Below are positions 1 to 10,800 of a stretch of DNA of 64,000 bases, piece after piece; within the stretch, counting starts at the first letter, position 1, and every line of letters begins with the position of its first letter. Origin of the DNA: Rotaria sp. Silwood1 (taxonomy: Eukaryota > Rotifera > Eurotatoria > Philodinida > Philodinidae); NCBI GenBank assembly GCA_905250075.1, contig CAJNOP010000122.1:1-64000 (forward strand), in the 5' to 3' direction. Below the pieces are notes generated by a model, which was given only the letters and a program-made list of their open reading frames with translations, made no database searches and was not told the origin of the DNA. The translations under genes were made by a program, and so were the position numbers.

Positions 1-2
1 TT

Positions 3-800
3 TTACTACCAGTGATACTTGCTACTTCAACATTTTCATCTCAGGAGACGCAGAATGAAAAGGAACTTGATTGGCTGCGAACATATGGTTATATTACGGG
101 TTGTTATTGGAACCTGCAACTACAGAACAAGAATAAAACAATTGCTGAAGTTGTTGAAGAGGCTGCTCATGGAATTATTAAAGAAGGATCAGCAATTGGT
201 AAAGTACATGAAGCACAATGGCTCTCTCAGCAATTAGTAGCTGTCAAAGGTTTTGGTTCCAACATCAACGCAAACTTTATTCAGCGCTTTCCTTCGGAAA
301 TCGGTGAAACATGCGCCTATCTCTATACAAAAGAGTCATTTTGGTATAAATTAATTAATCGCATTCTTCGTGATCCACATTCTATCACTCTTGAACAAGT
401 GAAAAGCTTAGGACCATTCTGTTGGCTACTTGATTGGTATTTGTATGATAATCCTACAACAGATGTTCTAACAGTATATCGTAGTTTAAATCTAGACGAT
501 GAACAGCAAAAGCAATTCATGGAAGAAGTAATGAAATTCACATCGTTCATTTCTACAAGTCGTAGCCGCGAAGTTGCTGACTTTTACAATGGCAATACAC
601 TTCTCATTATTGATCTAAATCTGCGTCATAAGGACAATAAACGTACTCTTTCTGGTAGAGACGTATCATCGCTATCTGATTTTCCGGAAGAAGAAGAATT
701 CCTAATTTGGCCAGGGAGAGATTTTGGTTTTGTTAGATATGAGTATGATATTGTGAAGAAGAAACATGTCATTTATTTAAAGTCGTTAACTTGGGACTAA
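3..800 (+). CDS. Mono-ADP-ribosyltransferase, R-S-E class (5' partial)
   Basis: The frame is open to the left edge of the window, so the 5' end is missing; about 266 codons are present. Seen in the product: an Arg in VYRSLNL (about residue 157 counted from the GTG at 12), an STS-type motif in FTSFISTSRS (about 173-182), and the acidic loop FPEEEEFLIWPG (about 224-235), which supplies the E-x-E pair. This R / S-T-S / E-x-E order is the signature of arginine-specific NAD:protein mono-ADP-ribosyltransferases. The EEEEFLIWPG context resembles vertebrate ART ectoenzymes and the large bdelloid ART families known to me. These enzymes move ADP-ribose from NAD to protein Arg or related acceptors. No signal peptide can be judged because the N-terminus is missing, so location in the cell is unknown. 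The fragment ends at a TAA with no downstream partner gene within 1.6 kb. Family assignment is strong; substrate is unknown. Confidence 0.82.
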   Translation, partial: LLPVILATSTFSSQETQNEKELDWLRTYGYITGCYWNLQLQNKNKTIAEVVEEAAHGIIKEGSAIGKVHEAQWLSQQLVAVKGFGSNINANFIQRFPSEIGETCAYLYTKESFWYKLINRILRDPHSITLEQVKSLGPFCWLLDWYLYDNPTTDVLTVYRSLNLDDEQQKQFMEEVMKFTSFISTSRSREVADFYNGNTLLIIDLNLRHKDNKRTLSGRDVSSLSDFPEEEEFLIWPGRDFGFVRYEYDIVKKKHVIYLKSLTWD

Positions 801-2420
801 TAAGTCCACCATAATGTTCGACTTTTATTTTAACTGCCACACATCAACATACTATACTTACTTCTTATGTTATCTGAAAAATTATGCGCCCGCTTCGTAT
901 GTGACAATTTTAACATCTAAGATCGTAATCTTCGAATTCGAAACATAGACATTTGTTCTTCAAATGCACTTCTGTCCTTTAAAGAAGACTTGTAGCAAAA
1001 GTTTCTGATACATTCGTCTTCGTCACAATACTCAAGTGAGAAACAGATCGACTTGTGTGTCGAAAGTGCAAATCAATCTGCTATTGTCAAATTTCGCTTT
1101 TCAACAATCGACGAAGTCGAGGTTAAAAAATAAATAAGTGTAGAGCTCGTAAATGCAAGTAACGCGTCAGTTCATGAGTTTCGCTTGACCCAATCTTGAA
1201 AAACTGTACAAAGATCTCAGAAATATTGGCAGTTGGGTGTGGGTGTAGGGTCTGCATATCCTCTAATCTAGCTTACACCCCACATCCATCCACAGCCACC
1301 CCACACCTCATATTTTTAATACTATTTAAAGACCAATTATTCATTTAGAAACGTTTTGAAAGTATCTGCTTTCTTCTGTGCATTTTAAAAATAAATTTCA
1401 TAACAGAAAAAAAACGACAATGTTAGTTTTCTTTTTCTTCGTTAATCATTCTTAATTACTGCTATGGAAGAAGAAACAAAACGATAATACTGAATGAGAT
1501 GAGTTAAAATTCATTTACTTCCGTATCAGTAATCAAGGACGATCAATGAAGAAAAAGAAAAATACAATTGTTTTTGTTCTGTTATATAATTTATTGTTAA
1601 AATGCATAGAAGAAGAAAGTGATGCTCCCGAAACGTTTGCAAATAAGTTAAATGTTTTTAAATAATGATAAATAGAATACTGATTATTGTCGAAGAGTAA
1701 TTCAATTTAAAATAATAATTGAAATATCTCAACATCCAAAAACTACAGAAACTGGGTATCTAGAAAGAAGAATCCAGAAGACAAGACTTGATTTTCAGCA
1801 TGAGAAATCGCGACATAGTCACATGCAAGATTTTAGAGTTTTGCATTAAAAATTTTCTTTCTAACTTTTGATACTGTACCGATAATGTCATGAAATCAGA
1901 ACAACTTTCCACTTTCAAGAGGTTCTTTATTAATGATGGGACCGGAAAAAAGTGTCCACAGTATGGAGGTTTTACTGTATATAGAATATGTTATTTATCA
2001 TATAGGAAAATATAAAAAAAGAATATTCGATTTACAATGCGACAATCATATTCGGATTAGGAAATTTTATTAAAAGTTCTATGAGTACGGTCAAGTCCGG
2101 ACCCACCAAAAAATAATGAAATAATTTTGAGTCTCCATTCAAAAATTCTTGAATCAGTAGAAACCAGCAAAAGATGGCCGGTCTATGAATTTCTTTACTT
2201 GATTCTTACAGGAAAACTTAATGTGTCAATAAGATTTATACGAAAAAAAAACATTTAAATCGATGAAAATCAATCGATCAAGTTACAATTCTACTTCGTA
2301 TCTTGAAGAGATTTTGTTCGCAAAAAACGTCAATTTTTTAATGTATGCTATTCGAGTTAAATATTCTACATGCACAAAGTTTCACACCAAAGTTTCAGTT
2401 CTTCGAGTGTCGCTGTCTAA
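801..2420. other. Non-coding stretch with a G-rich/C-rich block
   Basis: No supported gene. The only structure I see is at about 1230-1315, where a G-rich run (TTGGGTGTGGGTGTAGGG) is followed after about 25 bases by a C-rich run (ACACCCCACATCCATCC). The two can pair as an imperfect hairpin. The rest is AT-rich unique-looking sequence with many stops in all frames. Confidence 0.5.
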
Positions 2421-2684
2421 AGAAAAGACCCATGTCGTGAAAATCGGGGCAATTTTGCCGATTATCGGAAAAAACAGGCGTAAAATCGTGATTAATCGTA
2501 TTTGCTTAAGGGCCCCCCCCCCTCAGAAAAGTCAATTTTTCGAAAAAAACTCGATTTTGAGATTTATACATATTCTGATAGCCCTTGTAATGAACTACAA
2601 CCTAGCATAATTTGTTTTGCCAAAACGTGTACATTGGTCTTTTTTTCTGGCGAATTTCTTTTCTGAGGATGTGCTACTGAGGCA

Positions 2685-3098
2685 AAAAGGGTGTTTCATA
2701 ATAACTGAGGATACAGTGTTAATGATATTTTTCATACTTTTGTTTGACCAATAGAGCTGAAATTTTTATGACATATAGAACTAATCAAGATCTTTTAGTT
2801 CTGAAAGTTTCAACTCTCTAGCTGTGACTACCGATAAAATACATCAATCGAATTGAAATACATAAAGTTTCGTATTCGATTTTTACCGAAAAATGGGGTA
2901 AAAAGTGAGTATGAAAACTTATGTATTTCAATTTGATCGGTGTATTGTACCGTTAGTCGTAGCCAGAGAGCTGAAACTTTCAAAACTAAAAGATCTTGAT
3001 TAGTTCTATATGTCGTAAAAATTTCAGTTCTATCATTCAAACAAAGGAATGAAAAATATCATTAACACTGTATTCTCAGTTATTATGAAATATCTTTT
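2685..3098. mobile_element. Palindromic MITE
   Basis: Two arms of about 190 bp are near-perfect inverted copies. The left arm begins GGGTGTTTCATAATAACTGA; the right arm ends TCAGTTATTATGAAATA. Both contain GATCTTGATTAGTTCTATA or its complement. The centre lies near 2895. There is no coding capacity of its own. It is nested inside the TTAA-flanked element. Confidence 0.7.
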
Positions 3099-3650
3099 AT
3101 GAACTTCAATTGTATGTAAATGCTTGTAGCTTTCTAACACAAAAGTTAATTTCATAAAGGTTTCAATGATGTTGAATTGAATGCACGCATTTATACAAGT
3201 ATGTAATTCATTTTCTGTCCTATGCGTTGTATAGGGACAATGCTTTCGTGAAATATATTTCGTGAAATATATACAACCATTTTGAATAGGTAAAAGTTTA
3301 TAAATATAATTACGCGAACTAACCATACATTTGATAAAACATCCGTAACATGACGTGACATCTACGTATAAGAAACTACGACCACAATTTCGGTACGATA
3401 TGTACCATTAACCATATTATGATATGTCCCCATATAGGCTATCAATATAGCTTAATGAATAGTGTGAAAATATTAGGAAGATAAGTAGACTTATTTCGAA
3501 TAAAGACACTTACTGCACTAAAAAGCCTTGTTTTTCGTTTTTCTCAAAATCAGATTTTTCGTGTGTGCAGTGTATACGGGCAGGTTTTTCTCCATAACGA
3601 TTCGACATGGAAATGATAATTTTTTTTTATTATATAGGTGACATGCAGGG

Positions 3651-3822
3651 CTAGGCCTTGACAGGCTCCGATTTTTAAATTTCTCTTTTGCTGAAATAAA
3701 AAGCTGAGACACTTTATTTTCATTAGCACCTTGAATTTGAAAGTTTTTCGAAAAACGTCTTTTAAAAATCAAATAAAGGGAAACTCAAAAATCGGGTCTT
3801 GTCAAGTCCTAGCCCTAAGGGC
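3651..3822. repeat. Inverted repeat hairpin
   Basis: GGGCTAGGCCTTGACAGG at about 3651 is matched in inverted orientation by CTTGTCAAGTCCTAGCCC at about 3801-3818. The flanking GATTTTTAAATTT and AAACTCAAAAATC sequences also pair. This gives arms of about 35 bp with a 100-bp loop. It is probably a very short decayed fold-back element. Confidence 0.45.
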
Positions 3823-4331
3823 ACTCTACAATCTGAAAGCTGCCCCATCACTCTAGCTTGTATCTTTATTGCAAAAAACTTGCCCTATTTTTGACCAATA
3901 AAGAGCCTAGAACCCATATATAACTTTGAGATTTGGAGGAGATATTTTAACGATAACCTATTCTAGCCAAGACTAACATTCCCTGATATTTTGGTTGAAA
4001 TCGGATGAAAAATAACAAAGTTCGTTCCTGAGGGGGGGGGGCCCTTTAAGAAATCGGCGATAAAATCAGATTTTATCGCGATATATACAAGAGAATCGAT
4101 TAATTGTTATATCGGGAAAAATCAGTTTGATTAATCGGAATTGATCGTGATTAATCGGAATTAATCGTGGTTAATCGAACTTTTTTTTTTATTCAGGTGT
4201 ATATTTTTTTTATTAAATAAACAAAATTAAATTTATAATTATACAAAAAAGAAATATAAATACATCAGATTTTGGCTTCACAACTACAGTCATAATAAGA
4301 TAAATGAAATTGAATTATTACATTTAATGTT

Positions 4332-4646
4332 AGTACTACAAGAGCGGCTATCGAGAATATTAACCAACGTCTCAAAACCAATGCTATTTTGAGTAGTGTT
4401 TACAGAGGAGCTATTGATGATTTTCATAAAATAACTAAAATCGTACAAGTTGTTTCTGCTCTATGTAATATGAACTTGAATAAACTTAAGATTTATATAA
4501 TATTTGTTAAAAAATTTGTAAAAAAAAGTAGTTGTTGGTACTTTAATCATGCCTTTCTTTACCTATTCTCATTCATTGAGAAATTATTTCAATTTCGTCT
4601 AGTCCAAATTAGCATTGTAATTTCGTCTGGACGAAGTCTTAATTAG
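4332..4646 (+). pseudogene. C-terminal remnant of a DDE_Tnp_4 (Harbinger-like) transposase
   Basis: The frame from 4332 reads STTRAAIENINQRLK, then ILSSVYRGAIDDFHKITKIV, then QVVSALCNMNL. The pattern of a helix with E-x-IN-x-RLK, followed by a segment ending in VVSALCN-x-NL, is what I know from the last helices of DDE_Tnp_4 domain transposases (PIF/Harbinger and ISL2EU groups), where the third catalytic acidic residue sits in the first helix. The upstream catalytic domain is absent: stops and AATCG-rich repeat sequence lie just to the left. After about residue 55 the frame runs into low-complexity sequence and ends at 4646. It is almost certainly non-functional. Confidence 0.55.
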
Positions 4647-4714
4647 GCTGAATTCTAATTTAGGTCATAACATATATATTTCATTTATCTCATCTAAATA
4701 TTTTATTTTTTTAG

Positions 4715-5071
4715 ATGTTTAACTCTCAAATACCATGTACTAGTCGAGCAAGCCGACTACGACAGCAACGTTTGAAAAAAAAACAAGCAGCCTCAAATAT
4801 CTTAAATAAGGTTGAGTCTTATGGTATATCATCTGACGATGACTGTTTGGGAACCAATGCTTGAGTGTATTAAATCACGACGACGAAATACAAAAAAAAA
4901 TAGCAACACGTGCTAAACCAGGTATGTCTTTCCAAATCCTAATATATATTTCAATGATTCATTTTTATAGGTGACAATATTGGTGATAATAATAATGAAA
5001 ATCAATTACCATCTTTACCACCATCAATTCCACAAAATATCAACAATGCAGAAACACATGAACATTTCTAA
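4715..5071 (+). pseudogene. Small two-exon ORF inside the transposon, frame broken
   Basis: An ATG at 4715 follows a pyrimidine-rich TTTTTTTAG acceptor and encodes 49 residues (MFNSQIPCTSRASRLRQQRL at the start, then a Lys-rich stretch and SSDDDC) before a TGA at 4862. A one-base frame change at about 4857 would continue through LNHDDEIQKKIATRAKP to a GT at about 4921. An intron of about 50 bp then leads into DNIGDNNNENQLPSLPPSIP and a stop near 5071. The product is basic, then acidic and Asn/Pro-rich. I recognise no domain. It could be the second ORF of a Harbinger-type element or captured host sequence. Confidence 0.3.
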
Positions 5072-5249
5072 TTAATATTCTTATTGAAAAACTTTCCATG
5101 AGATATTATTTTGTTATATTTATCGTACCAATTGTAATTGATCTGATTTCCCTCTCTGATTTCTACTTCTATTTTTTTCTAAATAAAAGCTAATTAAAAA
5201 AAAATGAATACATGTAGTCGATCTAAAGCAAAATCGCTGATTCGTCGGG

Positions 5250-5485
5250 ATTATATGAGGTACGATCGACGATAATACCACGGTTGTTATATGAAAAATC
5301 GGTAAATAAATCGCTATTTATCGTAAAAATCGCTGAAATTATCGTAAAAGAACGGCGATTAATCGTGATTATATGAGGTACGATCAACGATAATACCACG
5401 GCTGATATATAAAAAATCGGTGATAAATCGCGAGTTATCGTAAAAATCGCTGAAATTATCGTAAAAAATCGGCGATTAATCGCGA
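5250..5485. repeat. 118-bp tandem duplication rich in ATCG words
   Basis: The sequence beginning ATTATATGAGGTACGATC at 5250 is repeated from 5368, giving an exact 118-bp spacing. Both copies contain GATAATACCACGG, AAATCGGT, TATCGTAAAAATCGCTGAAA and GGCGATTAATCG. The copies differ by scattered substitutions. It lies at the right subterminal region of the outer transposon. Confidence 0.75.
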
Positions 5486-5565
5486 TTTAGTGCACGATTA
5501 TCGTTTCGATAAATCGCGATTAATCGCTGATTTTTTCCCGATTTCAAGGACATGGGTTTCTCTCG

Positions 5566-5877
5566 TGAAAATAGAATTCGTTTTCCATTTGATGACCATC
5601 GTGGTCGAAAACTAGGATCAAGCTGACTTGTAATTAATTGCTTTTGTTGTTCTTTGATCTCATATAACCAAAGACTATTCTCATATGAATTTGAATTCCA
5701 TGATGGACGATTCTTTTGAATAAGTAAATATTGACCATTTGGCGAAAAAGTCAATGATGGAAATTTTGTATAATTGAAAAATTCGTCAAGAGTTAATACT
5801 GGTTTGGAATTGTTCATTGTACATGATAAGAATTTGAAATTGAGAGATAAATAGATAATGATGAGAATCTTAAACAT
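5566..5877 (-). pseudogene. N-terminal fragment of a secreted S9-type peptidase, truncated by a transposon
   Basis: Starts at an ATG at 5877 with a clear signal peptide (MFKILIIIYLSLNFKFLSC). The mature part reads LTLDEFFNYTKFPSLTFSPN, then GQYLLIQKNRPSW, then SLWLYEIKEQQKQLITSQLD and RWSSNGKRILFSREK. Two blade-like repeats of the type F-SPNG-x-YLLI and W-SSNGKRILFS are typical of the beta-propeller of prolyl-oligopeptidase-family (S9) enzymes, such as dipeptidyl- or acylaminoacyl-peptidases. Full-length members are 600-800 residues with a C-terminal alpha/beta-hydrolase domain. Here about 105 residues remain and the frame then runs into the right end of the transposon, stopping at 5476 in repeat sequence. 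No continuation of the propeller or catalytic domain is recognisable on the left side of the transposon. I infer a gene killed by insertion and partial deletion. Confidence 0.6.
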
Positions 5878-7857
5878 TTGAAAATGATTTCGAATCTAAA
5901 AGAAAATACTATTGAGTAAACATTTTCGTTATTTGGTTTAGATCTATAAGAATGTAGAATAATTGTATCTCAATTCAACTATCACTGCGAAAGTCTCCAT
6001 CCCACTAGATCTCATCCACCAAGAATAGTAACTAGAACCATAGACTTTTTTCAGTTGCTTAAAACTATTAAGAATTAAAATGGATGCTACCTTTTTTTTT
6101 TGTTTTAAACGTTATAAGTTGATAAAGATGTCTACTGAATTTTGTGTTACTCGTGAACAAGTACATGACTAATGTTTCATGTTTCAATATGCCGCTGAAC
6201 TCTAGTATATAGTTTTTCTTCAGTTAAAAGATCATGCAATTATCTGCAAGATTGCTCTTTCGAAGAAGTTTATTTTCTGGGACTTGTCTACAATAATATT
6301 CAACTAAAGACAAAGTTACTCTAAAGGTTTAGACACTATTCAATGAAGTATTTCAAAGGGTTTGATAGGTTTCGAATGCAAATACTATCTATACTGCTGA
6401 TAGCATGATTGGCACAAGTCCGATGTCTGCAGCTGGAATTAGTTTTAAATTTCTTCTTCTCTTCATCTCATGATGTCTAAAATGTTATGGAAAAAATATG
6501 AAATCTCAATGTGTAGACCGAAAAAAGAACAATGAAAAATTCTTTAAAAATGAAACTTAAAATTACAAAGCTGTAAAATAATAGTATTTCAGTCGCACCT
6601 CAATTCATTCGATTGATATTTATACTTTCAAATGCATATTTGTTGACTAGTGCTTGCATTTGTTTCGAATGTTAGAACATTGAAATACTTTTCACAAGTT
6701 TATATATTCAAAGCGTTTTCGATGGACTATTCAACTAATATACATATATACCTAAGTAATACATACTTTTCAGTATTTATTGAGCATCCCTTTGAACTAA
6801 TCACGTACTACTAATGAAAAAAAAAGAAAAATATCGTGAACGATTTGAAAGAGAAACATGGTTACGAATGTGCTTTTTTTTTTACAAATATATTATACTT
6901 ATTTGTGACATATTCTTCTTCTCAAAGATAGCCGTTTGCATCAAAAGTCAATATTTATTCTTCTTAAGAATGAATTCAAACATACATATAATCATATAAG
7001 ATTGACTAAATCAATCAAAGAAGAACCTTCACCGTATATTCTAGCAATGTCATTTCGATTTTATCATTATCTATTTTAAAATCAATTATTTTTTCGTTCT
7101 CATGACATGACATTTAAATATTTTTTTTTAATCTTACTCAACAAAATCTTTTTACTACAATATCTGATACAATCTAAATGTGAATTTCATATACACTTTG
7201 ACTTAGACGATGTAACATATACTTAAAAATGAAAACAACTTTATTGAGATGATTTTTCTTAGATTTTTCATCAAAACAACTTCATGAATTTAATGATTTC
7301 AGAATCAAAATCATTTGATTAATTTTCATTACTTTTACATCTTTTCATTAAATGATTTTTACGAATAAAAATGATGAAAACTGTTCATTGCTTTGAAAAA
7401 AAGGCGTATGAATGTGTTTCATGTTTACGAATTTCTATTTTTGACTTCAATCATCCTTTGTCTGCGAGAAAAATTTGATCAGAATGTGTGAAAATAAATT
7501 ATTCTCTTGCATTGTTTTTATTTCGTAGGATGCAATGAAACATTCTCTTCATTAATGGTCTTGACTGTTTCATTTACAGAGATGTGTATGAGGTTGGCAA
7601 ACAAATCTGATTAAAATTTTATTTTTCAATCAATATTGCCATTGACTTCAACTCTTACTGATCTTGATGTGAAAAGAGAACTGTGCAATTGCATTATTTT
7701 GCTTTTTTTCAATCAGGTACAATATAGAACGTCATTTTTTTCATTATCCATTGTATTTCTATTGTTTATTCAACGAAGCCTTATTCTTGCGGACATTGAT
7801 TAAAAAAGTGTGAATTCAGGTTCTCAACATTTGAGACACAACTTTTTATCAGTAGAC
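5878..7857. other. Non-coding stretch
   Basis: No supported gene. It is AT-rich with several poly-A/T runs and only short ORFs lacking recognisable composition. Presumably it is the upstream region of the gene starting at 7858. Confidence 0.45.
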
Positions 7858-10800
7858 ATGATCAACGTTCGTAGTCGAGATGCAGTAATACGTCATTCTA
7901 AACCTTCTTCATTCGCTCCAAAAGTTGTAAAAGTTTCTGTACAACATCAACGTCATTCGATCGTTAATTCAAAAACAAATTCACAGCCAAAATCAACTGG
8001 TATTATTCACAAAAAAGTTGCGCCAGCAACGCATCATGGTGATTCAGACGGAAAGCTGATGAATTATGACCAACGTTCGGTCCGTTATTGCATTTTTTCT
8101 TTTTTTCATAATATTTTCTTTTTCGAATAGTCTTTCCCGACAAACTTTTCAGAGCATGGAATTATCAAGGTATGCATCCGATCATTGATCCATTAGATCT
8201 CAGTCGCTTTTAGCAAGAATCCATAGGAGTCAGTTGATAGAGACCTTTCGGCTGTATTCTTAGAATATTGCTATTACAATAGAGGAGTGCTTCCAAATAT
8301 TGGATCTCAAGAGAGAAAATAATCTTTACAGTTACCTTAGTCATTATAGTTGACATAAATATCGATAATCTATTTCTGTGGGTATTCTTCATCAGAAGCG
8401 GGTTCATATGTTCCTAGATGGAAAGAGTATTTTTGTGGAGAATGTACTAAGTTGTACATGCTATTCTAAAGACCGCTTTCAAATATAAAATATTGTAGAA
8501 ATCGATGAACTGACTATGTTGATATTAAAAACATCGATAACTTTTACCATGGTGAAAATCTTTTCCTCTGTACTTTTGGACTGAAATATAAAATCTCGTA
8601 TCTAATCGTTATTGAGGTATTTTCTAGCTCCTTATAGCAAGCCTTGTGTGTTCTTTTGAAAGTCTCATTAGTGGTTTTCTTGAGTTCATGTTTTGTTATT
8701 TCCATGAGTCGTGAACACTTAACACAATTATGATATTCAATTATTCATTTTGTGAAGAACTACTAATTCACATATCCGTCAAACATACTGATTTTTAGTG
8801 AAAATAGATACCTCAATGACATTGAATGCCTTCAATAAACATCTTCTCCCTTGATTAATCAACGTTTCTATGTGCACTTTGTACCTCATATTAGAGTCTT
8901 TCTATTCAAAAGCGTGGTCATGTTTACTCAACTTTTTCCTAAGATAGAAAGAGCATACCACACATGTTTCCTGATTTAAGGCTAATGTTTCGACTTTTGT
9001 CTGGCTCTTGTTCAGTCTACAATGAAAAAAAGAACTAGAGCTAAAAAATGTGATATTTTTAGTGATATTAGAGTACACTCGAACCATTTTTTTTTAAGGC
9101 AAAAAAGAGTCATCTTTTTCATTTGTCCTGTAATTAGGTGGATACTAGTGTAAATATGGCCGACAAAAGTCATAAACGAATGAGTCAAACTCTATTAAAA
9201 TACACAATTCAGAATTCTCTCTAACTCTGTACGACACGCTCTAGGTTGGATCAGAGGAAGTTTGAGAAGCCATGTAAATGTTAAATTCATTAACTTCCAT
9301 TTGAGCTTGATCGATCAACAAATTTTTAAGATATTGAGTCGAGGAAGGAGTCCGCGTGGAGAATGGTCAGTTTTAGACCTGATTAGAAAAAGTGAATAAA
9401 AAAAATCGATTAACTTAATGTTTCTGAAAATGTGTTTCGCCAAAATTCATGCACTACTTTCGTAGAATACGTGGAAATCGATCAGATTTAAGCGTACCTT
9501 GCACTAATAAGATTTGAACTAGACTATTTTCTTTTAAAAAAAGGGCGAGCACAGTTCGAAGGGTCTCGGCTGTTTTATGATAATTAATCATTACTTGTTG
9601 TCATGTATCTTTCAATATCATTCCAACAGAAATATCTCATGCTTTCCAATAATTTTGAAATAGACGAATCTCAAGAAATGGAGTAGTGATGATGTTCGAC
9701 TCACTTCAGAGCAACAACAACAAGATTCTTCTGCATCAAAAATCCATGAAACCATACCATCTGCTTCGGGCAACAACCCTGAAACGTCGCACGGGACGAT
9801 CAAAATGCTACCGATGTCATTGAAAGGCATGATTTATCAGGTGAAAATTCATAAACTTAGTTGTGTTGAAATTCGGTCATGAGAAGTCACACCCCCTTTA
9901 TTGTCTTTTGCAGAAAGCTGACACTAATAAATCAGTGACGCCTGATAATCGCATTAGCAGTACAGTAAGGCTCTAAACTTTTTTGATCTTTTTCATATAC
10001 ATCAATTCGAACTAGACCACGGATGCGCATATTGCTGAACCAAACTTTGGGGATGGTTATGAGAAACTTTCACGAAAAAAGATAAGGAAACGGTCAGCTT
10101 TTTATTTCTTGTATATTTTGTTCATTTACAGTTATATTCATTCTAGAAGACGCTGTTTTGGACTATTTGAATGTTCACGACCATGTATAGTGTGGTCTGC
10201 AATCTTGGCTGTACTTCTACTTGGCATCATTATCTCGGTTATTGTTGTTGCTCTATTGATTAAACCCAATTCAACCACATCAACAAGTACAGCAAGTAGG
10301 TCACATTATTTTTCTTTTATTACCCCGGAATGAAAATACATAAGACATCATCGAAAGATAATCAGAACAGATGAAACTTTCGAACTTACAAACCAGAACA
10401 ACTATTCTGTTGTTACTGCATTCCGATTATCCTCCTCTTATATTTTCACTTAAACCAAGAGAATGATTTCAGGGTTTCTCTAAAAAAAAAAGAACAACGT
10501 ACCATTTCCTAGCGAAATCCATTATTCTGTATTATTTTCATCACATATCGATCTAATACACACCATGGCATCAAAAATACACAGTTATTTTAAGATCAAT
10601 ACTCACTATAAACTCTTTGATCAATCAGGGGTCATCCGTTCCCAGAAAAAATGGTTCCTGAGCTGATGGAAGGCCGTTCGATGTCATCGACTTTTGTACT
10701 CAGAGACAAGAAACCATGGGATATAATCTATGTAAGCGAACATCATTTTATCAAGTTCAGTCGAATATGATTAGAAATGAGTGTTACAGTATAAATCGAC

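Larger units (their letters stand above)
2510..4045. mobile_element. Nested TTAA-flanked non-autonomous element (piggyBac-like)
   Basis: The left end is TTAA (2506-2509) followed by GGG and a long C run, then TCAG. The right end is CTGA, a long G run, CCC, T and TTAA (4046-4049). These are mirror-image ends of about 20 bp flanked by TTAA on both sides, the target-site signature of piggyBac-type transposons. The interior (about 1.5 kb) has no transposase, only short ORFs that look fortuitous. It carries two further palindromes (2685-3098 and about 3651-3822). I read it as a non-autonomous element that has itself collected smaller insertions. Confidence 0.55.
2421..5565. mobile_element. DNA transposon with AATCG-rich ends, interrupted by a nested element
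   Basis: The outer ends are inverted relative to each other. The left end reads AGAAAAGACCCATGTC followed by TGAAAATCGGGG. The reverse complement of the right end (5510-5565) reads AGAGAAACCCATGTC followed by TTGAAATCGGG. Both ends continue inward into sequence dense in TTAATCG/CGATTAA words. Between them lie a transposase C-terminal fragment (4332-4646), a small two-part ORF (4715-5071) and a 118-bp tandem duplication. The left arm is split by a separate TTAA-flanked element (2510-4045), because the AATCG-rich sequence resumes on both sides of it. I infer a PIF/Harbinger-like element from the transposase remnant. A target duplication could not be recognised with certainty. The right end abuts and truncates a peptidase gene. 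Confidence 0.55.

Noticed and set aside
2263-2610. 115-codon ORF
   Set aside because: It crosses the left end of one transposon and into the C-run of another; composition is random and no domain is seen.
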